DNA of 31,986 nt from Tritrichomonas foetus (Eukaryota; Parabasalia; Tritrichomonadida; Tritrichomonadidae). Under the pieces are notes generated by a model. That model was not told the DNA's origin. It did not search any database and saw nothing but the letters and a program-made list of their open reading frames with translations. This document shows positions 1 through 10,811 of the stretch, piece by piece (position 1 is the first letter of the stretch; each line of letters begins with the position of its first letter). Position numbers and translations under genes: made by a program. The stretch covers positions 1,421-33,406 of the forward strand of contig MLAK01001067.1 in assembly GCA_001839685.1 (NCBI GenBank), in the 5' to 3' direction.

Positions 1-50
1 CTTTTCTTTTCATTCCTTTCCTTTTCTTTTCATTTCTTTTTTTTTTTTTG
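1..50. repeat. Polypyrimidine low-complexity tract
   Basis: The window opens with a C/T-only tract of CTTTT and CATTTC-like units (one A per unit in places) ending in a run of ten or more T. It looks like a decayed short tandem repeat. No coding frame of note crosses it. Confidence 0.7.
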
Positions 51-237
51 GCCGGAAAATGATTGATATCAAACAAACACTTACATTCATTATATAATTC
101 TGGTCAAACATAAGGAAACATAACAAATTCACAGTGAAATCATCATCACAATTTCCTATGAGATAAGCAACATAAGAAGTGAAAGTTCAAAAGTGAGAAA
201 AACTTAATGTGTAAATGTGATGTGAATTTTACTGGTT

Positions 238-363
238 CTTTGGGCCAATTCGACTTGAAGGACGCAGTGAGTGAACGCAGTTGATCGATAGCAGCGAACT
301 GGAGCTGTGTTCATGCGTCAACACCTCCTGCCATGACCAAATGAGTCGAAGGGGCCCGCAAAG
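238..363. ncRNA. Candidate structured RNA gene, long rod-shaped fold
   Basis: This G+C-richer island in AT-rich DNA folds into a nested rod. The outer helix pairs 238-246 with 353-363 (CTTT/AAAG, a two-base bulge, then GGGCC/GGCCC). It continues as 249-256 with 343-350 (TTCGACTT/GAGTCGAA, last pair G-U), after a 2x2 internal loop. The inner helix pairs 261-266 with 314-319 (GACGCA/TGCGTC), has a five-base bulge GTGAG, then pairs 272-280 with 305-313 (TGAACGCAG/CTGTGTTCA, one G-U). That is about 32 base pairs, leaving a 23-base 3'-side strand (320-342) unpaired. An ACA triplet at 366-368 follows the outer stem, as in H/ACA guide RNAs, but the hairpin is long for that class. I could not match it to SRP, RNase P, U snRNA or tRNA. 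Strand is unknown because the fold is nearly symmetric. Confidence 0.5.
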
Positions 364-678
364 TCACATCATATTTACCCATTATTCTGTCAAAAAGCAT
401 ATCTCATAGAGAAAAAAAGTCATGCCCATTCACATCATCATCACAATCACCATTTTAAAAGAAGCAATTTAATCTCGATAAGATGTCTAAGATAAACCTT
501 ATCCAGTGATTCTCATTAAGGTCTACAGTGGATTTATGAGTTTGTCCAGACAAAAAACTGAGAGTCGCATCATGAATAAATAAATTCTGATTATTATGAA
601 ACTTTCAAGAAAAAATCAATGATAGGAACATCAAATCAACAACAAGTCAAATGTTAATAAGTCTCATTTTGTGGATAG

Positions 679-814
679 TTTTCCGTTCTAAACGGAAAAT
701 AATAGCAACCCTAAAAAACTCTTTACCGGCACTGATAAGCGCTTGTGTGGCTCTCTGTAAATTCGCCGGGGTGATGAATTTTTATTCAATGTCAAAAACT
801 GGCCTGTGCGAGCC
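679..814. ncRNA. Second structured island, possible small RNA
   Basis: A perfect 9-bp hairpin (TTTTCCGTT 679-687, AACGGAAAA 691-699) is followed by a G+C-richer stem-loop closed by CCGGC (726-730) and GCCGG (765-769). On the plus strand this is followed by an Sm-site-like AATTTTT (777-783) and a weak terminal stem GGC/GCC (801-803, 812-814), an order seen in spliceosomal-type RNAs. On the minus strand the CCGGC stem is followed by a run of six T (complement of 713-718), which could end a Pol III transcript. Neither strand matches a known RNA that I recognise, so strand and class are open. Confidence 0.3.
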
Positions 815-889
815 TTAATATATATATAAAGAAGGATTCATGAAATGTGAAGTAATAAAAATGTTAAAATTATAAACATATTCGATTTT

Positions 890-1393
890 TTAAACATAAG
901 AATCAATAAAATCAGAAACAGCCAATTTGCAACTATTTTTCAATGATGCTTTAAATGCACGATCAACCTGTTCTTGAGTAACTGTTGGCATTTGAGAAAT
1001 GAGGTTTGCTGTGCTCACCAAAACATCTTTGAGAATTTTCGGTCTCTTTAAACGAATCTCCGTCATAATTGCAGGAACGTCGAGTGTTGACACGCTCATT
1101 GATTGTCGGTTTAATTCGAGCTTTTTCCGGCGTAATTTTTCGAATTCTGCTTCATACTTCTTGATTTTTTCTGCTACGTTTGGGACATCTTTTTCTGTTC
1201 GCGTTCTTTTTTGTTCTTCGAGCAAAGAAGCCTGCGAAATTAGGCAATCAACTGTTGTCAAAACTGAATCTCGATCTAGAAAAGAAGTGTCCATTTGATT
1301 TTCGTGTAAAAGACCTTCGATCATCATTTCAAGCATGTCAAACATTTGCTGGGTTTCGACAATAAGATCATTTAATCCTTTCTTTTGATTCAT
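890..1393 (-). CDS. Hypothetical coiled-coil protein, 167 aa
   Basis: I do not recognise this protein. The reading frame is open up to a GTG at 1426, but the first ATG is at 1393, giving 167 residues starting MNQKKGLND. It is hydrophilic and mostly helical, with a charged stretch rich in K, E and R in the middle (around residues 55-90, EKIKKYEAEFEKLRRKK) that looks like a short coiled coil. There is no signal peptide or membrane segment. The stop codon reads TAAA, the trichomonad polyadenylation motif. No clean initiator was found close to the ATG. The next gene upstream on the same strand starts at 2259, leaving about 340 bases between them. Confidence 0.6.
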   Translation of the reverse strand: MNQKKGLNDLIVETQQMFDMLEMMIEGLLHENQMDTSFLDRDSVLTTVDCLISQASLLEEQKRTRTEKDVPNVAEKIKKYEAEFEKLRRKKLELNRQSMSVSTLDVPAIMTEIRLKRPKILKDVLVSTANLISQMPTVTQEQVDRAFKASLKNSCKLAVSDFIDSYV

Positions 1394-1731
1394 GATTAAT
1401 AAATTCTCAATTGTAATTTTTTCCACAAAAAGTGGATGGTGAAATACGAAATAAAAAGGTCAATATAAAACTAACATGAAATCCACCAGGATGAAATAAA
1501 ACATCGACAATTTCTGTCATCCAACCTGGTGAATATTGATTAGTCAGTTGATAAAAAGGGATAAAAGCATGAAGTATTGTTAGAGATATTTAATAATAGA
1601 CATTTTGATAATATTTCAAGATGATTCCTAGTTTTCATTGAACACCAGATGCTTCTTTGTTATCTTCTTCATTTTATATTTATATTTTATTTTTATTTTG
1701 TTCTTCTATTTTACCTTCTGCTTGATTCCCA

Positions 1732-2259
1732 TTATTTCTCATTCTCTTTCTCATTTTCATTATCATTATCATTTTGGGTTTCATTTTGATTTTGATTTTG
1801 GGCTTCTTCATCATCAGCTTCTTCTTCTTCTTCTTCCTCTTCATCTTCACTACTATCAGAAGAGGATGAAGAATCGTCGCTATCGGTTTCATCACTATTT
1901 CTCATCAGTTTCTCTAATAATTCATTTTCATTCATGATATCTTCTGGGAGTTTGAAGTATGCCTTTTGTTCGATTCTTGCTTGAAGATCAGAAATCGCAT
2001 TCACAAGAGTTGGCTTCACACTGATGTAATTCAAGTAGATTAAATCCAGGAATTCTTTTCCTCCATCTTGTGATGACAAATACTTTTTTGGAAGACCTTC
2101 AAGCGAATTCAAAACCTGCTTTCCATAATTTAATTTTTGCTGTGCAACTGTTTCATTGGATTCAGTAAGTTCCACCGAAAATTTATAAATTTCTTGAGCA
2201 ACTGCCCGCGCATGGTCGATTAATCGTTGAGCTTGATCAATTGGAGATGAGGCTTTCAT
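1732..2259 (-). CDS. Hypothetical protein with acidic Ser/Asp/Glu/Asn tail, 175 aa
   Basis: The first 120 residues are a helical domain (MKASSPIDQAQRLIDHARAV onward). From about residue 122 the protein becomes extremely acidic and low-complexity: a Ser/Asp block, a run of Glu, then Asn-Gln/Asp-Asn-Glu repeats up to the end. Acidic tails of this sort are common in nuclear and chromatin-associated proteins. The helical part weakly recalls small Mediator subunits such as Med10 in length and hydrophobic pattern (QKLNYGKQVLNSLE), but this is a guess that needs a profile search. The ATG is at 2259, and an initiator-like TCATT on the minus strand (2297 to 2293) lies about 36 bases upstream. The tail is encoded by simple-sequence codons (TCATTTTC-type on the plus strand), so its length may vary between strains. 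Confidence 0.65.
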   Translation of the reverse strand: MKASSPIDQAQRLIDHARAVAQEIYKFSVELTESNETVAQQKLNYGKQVLNSLEGLPKKYLSSQDGGKEFLDLIYLNYISVKPTLVNAISDLQARIEQKAYFKLPEDIMNENELLEKLMRNSDETDSDDSSSSSDSSEDEEEEEEEEADDEEAQNQNQNETQNDNDNENEKENEK

Positions 2260-2816
2260 CGATTTTTATAAACGTTCACCAAAGTTTTTTTGAATGAATC
2301 TGACCACTTAACAAACAATGTTATATTGCAGCATGTGCACAATCAATATCTAATTTAAGAATAGAAATATATTGGACAGATCTTATAATATAATTCAAAC
2401 GTTCGAATTTTAAGATTACTCTATTTTCCTTTCCTCAATTCTCACATTTTCATGTGCATCATCTTATATCTATATAGATATATTATCGCTATTGTTATTA
2501 TTTGGCTTTATTGATCACATAACCCAAATTTCTAAACTTTTTTAAATATGCTGATAACCCAACGCTATAAATAAATAATTCAACAAGAATGTCATATAAA
2601 TGAGATACTCAATGTATCATACAGAATGTATGAAATCAGTTTTTAAAACTTAAGTTTTTTTATTGTGAAATTATATTAAGGTCATGCTAATTAAAGTAAA
2701 AGTATTGATTAAATAATTATTTTTAAAGAGAAAATAAATAGATTGTGATTCAATCTCGAAACATGCAGGACAGGGGTTCCAATTGAATAAATTAATTTTA
2801 TGAAGAGTTTTTTTTT
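2260..2816. other. Intergenic stretch
   Basis: No gene is seen. It holds the likely initiator of the acidic-tail gene and an 18-base perfect palindrome built around ATATCTATATAGATAT (2465-2482), which is not remarkable in such AT-rich DNA. Short AT-rich sequence otherwise. Confidence 0.6.
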
Positions 2817-3413
2817 TTAACAAGGGCAATTTTGCTTTGGCTTTTCACTATCGGTGACAACGACGGTTTGCTTCGGTGTGGATGGTCCATTATTTTTAGC
2901 CTTATTAAAAACTGCAGAAACGCATTCGTTGAATAGTTTTTGAACGTTTTCGCCTGTGGCAGCAGAGGCTTCAAAGAAAATCAGATTGTGTTGGTCGGCG
3001 AAATCCTGGGCTTCAGAAGTAGATATTGCTCTTGAAGATGCAAGATCGAGTTTATTGCCGACGAGAACAAGCTGACACTCAGGTGGAGCTAAGTTCCTCA
3101 CATCACGGATCCAATCTCCAACTTTGTCGAAAGATGTTCGATCTGTAATATCGTATACAATGATGGCGCAGTTGCTGTCGCGATAATAACTTCTGGTGAT
3201 TGAACGGAAGATTTCTTGTCCAGCTGTGTCCCAAATTTGAACTTTGACGTCTTTTCCGTCCATTTGAAGCATTTTGATCGAGAATGTGACGCCAACGGTG
3301 ACATCGTGAATTGGTTGAAAGCGATCTTCATCAAATCGTAAAAGAAGGCAGGACTTTCCGACGGCTGAGTTTCCAACAATGATAAATTTGAAGTTGAAAG
3401 CTGGTGTTGTCAT
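2817..3413 (-). CDS. Rab-family small GTPase, Rab2-like
   Basis: This is a 198-residue Rab GTPase, which recruits effectors to a membrane compartment in its GTP form. All nucleotide motifs are present: P-loop GNSAVGKS (14-21), switch I Thr39 in TVGVTF, WDTAGQE (61-67), NKLD (120-123) and EASA (148-151). The C-terminus is Cys-Pro-Cys, a CXC signal for double geranylgeranylation. Switch and interswitch sequence (RFQPIHDVTVGVTF, FRSITRSYYR) is closest to the Rab2/Rab4/Rab14 group, so a Golgi-ER or endosomal role is likely; subfamily assignment is inference. Length is normal and there are no introns. The stop reads TAAA. Trichomonads carry very large Rab families, so this may be one of many paralogues. 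Confidence 0.93.
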   Translation of the reverse strand: MTTPAFNFKFIIVGNSAVGKSCLLLRFDEDRFQPIHDVTVGVTFSIKMLQMDGKDVKVQIWDTAGQEIFRSITRSYYRDSNCAIIVYDITDRTSFDKVGDWIRDVRNLAPPECQLVLVGNKLDLASSRAISTSEAQDFADQHNLIFFEASAATGENVQKLFNECVSAVFNKAKNNGPSTPKQTVVVTDSEKPKQNCPC

Positions 3414-3837
3414 TGCGATTTTTACTTGATGACGGTTTTTCTGATATTTTGGGTTAATATTTGGCCAGATTAATTGTAATCGGGAATAGAGAATTATTTT
3501 TCACACCACTTTTTATTGAATTTTTCTCAAATAATGAAAATAATATTGATCATCATGTTCACAAATAATGACCAGAATAAAATTCAAATGTTGAACGATT
3601 ATTTGGAATGGCTTAGAAAATTGTGAGTCAAAATGAATGACCGACTAAGTTAACATTGAAAAAAATTAATAAATCAATTGATCAATTTTCAATAAAATAA
3701 TGATGAACATTATTCACATTGACAACTTGAAAAATCATCTATAAAACAAATCTCTGAGATTATGAAAGAAAATAATATCAAGCGTTTTGAAATAAAATTG
3801 TTATAAAAATCTACCGAAAATATATTTAATAACAAAA
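3414..3837. other. Intergenic stretch, 424 bases
   Basis: AT-rich DNA between the Rab start and the 3' end of the M60-like gene. I see no ORF, repeat or RNA-like island. Only a degenerate initiator (TCATC on the minus strand) lies just upstream of the Rab ATG. Confidence 0.6.
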
Positions 3838-6015
3838 TTAGTTTTCGGGGGCTTCTTCTTCCTCCTCATCTTCAATGATATGATACGACGGAAATTGCTG
3901 CGATGCATTCCGATTTGTGGCAGTATCCAAAAGTGCGGAAAAGTCTTTGTCAGCTATGGACGCCATTTCATTAATAATAAAGGCAATTGATTCATCAAAT
4001 GGGGTAGTTTTAGAAGCTTGGTTAACATGGAAACGTGAAAGGGCTGAAGTAATCAGCTTAGGATCATTTTGTGAGTATACTGTCCACAAATCTCTGAAAA
4101 GTGGACTCATATGCATATATGTAAATTCAGTTGGAGTGATTCCAGGCCACTTTTTTGCAAATGTATGTGCAGCAGCAAGTGCTCCAAATGCTGCTTCAAT
4201 ATTTGGATCAAGTGAGCCTTCCGGTAAGGAAATAATCCCAACCATCATCAAAATTGCGAACAATTCGGGTGACGGCGATATATCTTCAAAAATGCCGCTT
4301 ATCATTTCATGACTAATGATTAATGGATAAGAGCAGACTGATCCAGTGTCAGGCAAACCATAATCAAAAACAAATCGTATTCTCTTTTTTGGTTTAAAAC
4401 TGGTAAATGCAATAACTTCCTGAATTAAAGAATCAAAAAATGAAGCAAAAGCAGAAATACTCGGAATTTTTGGAAAGACACCCGATGGGAGAGTAAAACA
4501 TGTATGTGCTGTCTGTATTTCGCCCCATGGCGGATATGATGCACTTTGTAAATATCTGAAATCAGACGGATTGCTATCCACAAAGTATAAAGCTTGACAT
4601 ACATTTGTTATATGTATGTAAACTCGCTGTGGTTTGCATTGTTTTTGGTTAACTAAATAGATCAAACCGCCAAATGGAGTAGATGCTCTAGTCGAATTAT
4701 TTTCAAAATAAAAAAATTGAACAACTGATGGCCATCTTTTCCAGGGACCTTTTGTACCAAGAAGAGATTCAGTATGTGAGCCAACTTGTAGATATAGATT
4801 TGAAATATCTTCCGCTTCAATTGTAATTTCCGAAATAATTCCAGCTGGAAGCCAAAGACCAGTTGAATGCCAATTAACGGCTTGTACAGTGAGTTTAATA
4901 TCAACTTCATCAAGTTTTTCTGGCATAAAATGTCCTGGGAAAGGTTCACAAAAATCTGTATCGAATTCTTCAATGCTCATTTTGTCCATAATGTCACACA
5001 ATAAATCAGCAACTACTTTTTGGGCATCAGAATTGAACATACCATCAGGCTGCTTGTAATTTGTGTCTTCCAGAAATTTCATTGAGATTTGAAACAATTC
5101 CATAAATAGGTCATTATGACCTCTTTCAAAACATTGCAAATTAAATCTTAAATAAGAAATCGCAGTTTCTAATTCGATTGGATCAGGATTTAAATCGTCC
5201 ATTAATAATTCTTTATATCCATTTGCCAAATAAGGCAAAGTAGCTCTCTCTAATTCTGTAGAACGAATAGTAGTTTTCATTGCAGCTTGTTTCAAAGGAG
5301 GCAATTCGACAATTTTAAATGAAAATCCAATTCCGCATTTTGTCAGAATTTTATTCATTTTGAAATTTTTAGAGCCTTGTTCGAGACGAGAACAACACAT
5401 CAAACCGCCTCCTTTGTCAACGAAATCAAATAATTCATCATAAAAAATGCAATCACTCATTGTAACGATAATTGCATATTTTGACAAATCTACTGCCTCA
5501 TTTGACCTTTCAAATCCGAAACCCAAACCAGACATGTTTCGAATGAGTTGGTCGGAATGAGTTTGCTCAAGACCAAGGAATAAAATCAATGGTGAAATTG
5601 GCCGCGGCCCTGCTGCAAACGTGAGAATGTTCTCGAGGAAAGCCAGAAATTCAGCATTGTCAGGTTTGCAATCTAATAATATTTCGATATTGCCTAAGCA
5701 GATAATTCTTCCGTCGTTATATTTGCAAATTCCGATTGATGGCATACAAATATTCGATGGCTCCCCCTCTTCGTAATTTATCGGCGTAATCACAAGCGGC
5801 AGCGAGCTTGGAGAGAGGCAGGCAACTAGCGATATTACTGATGGACGAGGTAAACGAGTAACCCCAGCCATGATTTTTTTTAAGTCTGCGAACATTTCTT
5901 GACATGGATGAAACGTTTCCCTTGTAATTTCTTTGATTACTTTTTTTTCATTCGACTTTTTTGCTGCAGCAACTTTCGGCGACGCACCACTCGCCCCAGA
6001 ATGCTGACAACCCAT
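3838..6015 (-). CDS. M60-like/TCAF-type protein, probably myristoylated and catalytically inactive
   Basis: The 725-residue protein resembles the TCAF/M60-like metallopeptidase family. An N-terminal alpha/beta domain (about 55-240) is followed by a helical linker and an M60-type region with family landmarks: WHSTGLWLPAG (382-392), TPFGGLIYL (446-454), an ITN..QALYF stretch (469-478), YPPWGEI (494-500) and a GSVCSYPLI segment (558-566). Where active M60 enzymes carry the zinc-binding HELGHN motif, this protein has LFAILMMVGI (585-594), with no HExxH, so it is probably a pseudoenzyme. The only other His-Glu nearby (569-570, HEMIS) is not HExxH. It begins MGC, a consensus for N-myristoylation of Gly2 with palmitoylation of Cys3, and has no signal peptide, which points to the inner face of a membrane. 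The C-terminus is acidic (EDEEEEEAPEN). Domain assignment is from pattern recognition. Confidence 0.75.
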   Translation of the reverse strand: MGCQHSGASGASPKVAAAKKSNEKKVIKEITRETFHPCQEMFADLKKIMAGVTRLPRPSVISLVACLSPSSLPLVITPINYEEGEPSNICMPSIGICKYNDGRIICLGNIEILLDCKPDNAEFLAFLENILTFAAGPRPISPLILFLGLEQTHSDQLIRNMSGLGFGFERSNEAVDLSKYAIIVTMSDCIFYDELFDFVDKGGGLMCCSRLEQGSKNFKMNKILTKCGIGFSFKIVELPPLKQAAMKTTIRSTELERATLPYLANGYKELLMDDLNPDPIELETAISYLRFNLQCFERGHNDLFMELFQISMKFLEDTNYKQPDGMFNSDAQKVVADLLCDIMDKMSIEEFDTDFCEPFPGHFMPEKLDEVDIKLTVQAVNWHSTGLWLPAGIISEITIEAEDISNLYLQVGSHTESLLGTKGPWKRWPSVVQFFYFENNSTRASTPFGGLIYLVNQKQCKPQRVYIHITNVCQALYFVDSNPSDFRYLQSASYPPWGEIQTAHTCFTLPSGVFPKIPSISAFASFFDSLIQEVIAFTSFKPKKRIRFVFDYGLPDTGSVCSYPLIISHEMISGIFEDISPSPELFAILMMVGIISLPEGSLDPNIEAAFGALAAAHTFAKKWPGITPTEFTYMHMSPLFRDLWTVYSQNDPKLITSALSRFHVNQASKTTPFDESIAFIINEMASIADKDFSALLDTATNRNASQQFPSYHIIEDEEEEEAPEN

Positions 6016-8055
6016 TTTATTTCGTTATAAAAAAGATTTTCGAAGGATTATTTGTGTTTTAAATATTCGATTTAATTTTCTAATAACAAACATTCTTCTC
6101 AATTTTTAACTACATATTTGGTTGTATATCAGAAATATTGATACTTTATATCACCCATTTTAAATAACGTGAACATCTATTCAAAATTCGACTTTTGAAT
6201 AGTTGTAGCAAATTCTAATAGAAAGTTGGAAACTTTGAGAAATTTTGAATTAATTATAATCGATGGGATTCATTTTATCAACCATATTAATTCTAAAAAA
6301 GTTTGTGATAAAAAGAAATTCTTTGAATATTGAAGGACCTTTATGAGCTTAATTTATGAAATATTTACAATTATTTTTTTTATAAAAACATTAATTATGG
6401 AGCCAATTCGGAGATCAAAAGAACCAATCTTTGTGAAAAATCAATGAATTTCTTAACCTGTTTATATGTTATTATTGTATACAAAACTAAAAAAAACAAT
6501 ATGAATAATTTCGAAATAGATACCTAAAATAGGAAGAAATTTTTTAATGAATGCTTGTGGAAGTCATTTTATGATTAATGAGTTTGAAAAATAACGAATT
6601 GAGGGGTTATGTCAAAACTAATTTCTAACAATAGTTATATTCAAATTTTATCATCCCAAAGCGCCTATAATATATATATAATGTATTTGTGATTAAAATA
6701 TCGTTCTAATCGAAGTATTTTATAACTTTCATTATAATTGATACCTTTATTCGAGTTATTCTTTCCCAAATGAACGAAAACGATAACAATTATCATGAGC
6801 AATTATGAAAAAAGCCGTTGAATCAATATAACCCAACTTTTCAACTGATCATCGACTTTCGTAAATTTCGCGGAATTTTTGTATGTTCTCATAGGAAATT
6901 ATTTAATAAAATGTATATCAATCTCGTATTTAGCCAGTTTTCTTAATTAATATGGATTTTTTCTTATGATCAAAATAAATTTGTTTGAATTTAATGTTAA
7001 GCAAAATTCATGAATGATGGTCCAATAGGAAGAAATAATTCCATTGCTCATACATCAACGTCGTTTTTGATGCAATTGAGAAATCATTAAATTGTTATCT
7101 GAAGACCATTCAAATTTCTATAGTTTCACAAATGTCAAATTGTCAGCCGCTTACCTAATCAGGTTGATTATAATCACAAGTTTAGATCTAATGAAGAGGG
7201 AAAGGTGGAAAAAATAGATTTTCGGAGTGAAAGTAATCCTTCTTTTTAATAGATCTCACACAATTTGTCAAAAATCTATATGATTGTTGATCTCACAATT
7301 ACATTTAATCAAAAATTCCAAGACTAATAGAATTATATTCAATAATTTGTATGTTAAAAAATATTTTTTCAATTTTCAATATAGTTTTTGAAAAAAATAA
7401 TTTTAATTTCAATATGTTTGGTTATGTTTTACAAATTTCAATAAATTTATCAAAAATAGTTCACAATTAATAAATCCAATTCAATTTTCTTCTTTTTTGA
7501 TTTTTTTCATGAATGAACAAAAAATGACAATTCTCTGAAGAATCGACTAAGAAAATGAAGCATTTTTTTGGATGATTCTAAAAACATTTTTTGAGGAAAT
7601 TTCAGCACAGCTTAAAACAATGAGAATTCAGATTACATCATTCAAGAAAAAGATGATATGTTGAAGGAAATAGAAAGTGAGATATGTTTTACTGTTAAAA
7701 AAAGCTTTTAAAGATGTGAAATAAGATGGTCGATCAAACAAATGAAAATCGGATAGGACGTGCGAAAGTATGCTCCCTTTAGCCACATAATGTAATAAAT
7801 ATTGGATCTGTGTAAATACTGACCATACGAAACAAAAAAAGACAAGAAATTTTCAAGCAGTTTCGAATTGTCTGTCAACATCACAGAAAAAGAAACTATC
7901 AGGCCAGATTCACCTGATGATACAAACTTACCTCACATATTAAGCCTGATCAATGTGATTTATTTCATTTTTATTGGAAAGAAGTTATTTCAAAACAAAT
8001 AATAAAAATAAGATTTATTAATTAAACAGGTTATTTAATAATTCAGTTAATCAAT
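6016..8055. other. Two-kilobase gene-free region
   Basis: No ORF of convincing length or composition appears on either strand between the 5' end of the M60-like gene and the 3' end of HSP70. The DNA is very AT-rich. A small imperfect hairpin, ATCAGG (7898-7903) with CCTGAT (7913-7918), overlaps a box-C-like TGATGA, but the nearest CTGA is too close for a normal C/D snoRNA. Slightly G+C-richer sequence lies around 7730-7850, without a clear fold. Confidence 0.6.
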
Positions 8056-10044
<1,989 letters not shown>

Positions 10045-10811
10045 TTGTTAAGTTTAATAGTGAATGATCAATGATCGAGCCACATCCAATCAATTTTCAA
10101 CTCACAAAATAAGTGCTCGGCCATTTATAAAATATTATTTTTTGAATGGAAATGAATGTTTCTGAGAAAATTTTGGAAAATTGACTGCATTTTGATCGGT
10201 GATTGATAGGAGTGTTCATTTTTTCAATTCATCTGCCATTTAACGAATTGTATGGTTTATGAAACTGGTATGATCTTTTAACAAACGGTATTTTGCCAAA
10301 AAAGTTCGTTTTAGAAATATTCCATACACTCCTGAACCTGTAAATTACAAATTTCATGCATATGCTTATGATAAATTAACGCATCTATGAATTCAAGCAA
10401 ACTGTGATTGCTTATCCGAATTTTTCCAAATATCCAAACTCAAATAGAAAAAAATTCATTCATTTTGAGAACAATTTCATTTTTTAAATAATAAATGCGC
10501 CTAAAATAGGGTCTTTTTTTATTTTTTTTATAATCAATGAGAAAAAAAATCTGAGCTATGATAATTCATAGTTAGACATGCCAACTCATATATATACAAA
10601 TTTAAGTATAAAATTTTTAATAAAATGACAAATTTATGATCAAAATTATTCATTCTTGATTATTGTATGAATTGATGAGAAAAGCACTTTGTGTCTTTTG
10701 TATTGGTGAATAACTAACTAATTTTTGATTTGGAATGATCAATCAACACATTTTTGTTGGGTTTTCTTCTAAAATGGTATAAAATATAACCACTTTCTTG
10801 TTATCTTTCTA
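10045..10811. other. Divergent intergenic region between HSP70 and the ZIP gene
   Basis: This 767-base region must hold both promoters. Apart from the HSP70 initiator (separate entry) it has a weak heat-shock-element-like array around 10144-10180 (GAA and TTC half-sites in GGAAATGAATGTTTC and TTTTGGAAAA), imperfectly spaced. Next to the ZIP ATG there is only an initiator-like CCACTTTC. No ORF is seen. Confidence 0.45.
10054..10063 (-). promoter_or_regulatory. Initiator element of HSP70
   Basis: On the minus strand the sequence TCACTATTAA matches the trichomonad initiator TCA(+1)(C/T)(A/T). The +1 A would be at 10061, 17 bases upstream of the ATG at 10044, a normal short leader for this group. 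Confidence 0.75.

Noticed and set aside
752..758. ACAGAGA on the minus strand, as in U6 snRNA
   Set aside because: The sequence that should follow in U6 (AGC triad, internal stem-loop) is not there, and the motif lies inside a stem-loop.
1394..1426. Upstream extension of the first gene from GTG
   Set aside because: No in-frame ATG there; eukaryotic start at 1393 is preferred.
2765..2790. GGGGTTCCAATTG, T-arm-like
   Set aside because: No acceptor, D or anticodon stems at tRNA spacing.
7898..7955. Box C/D snoRNA
   Set aside because: TGATGA and the following CTGA are too close and no terminal stem is formed at normal distance.
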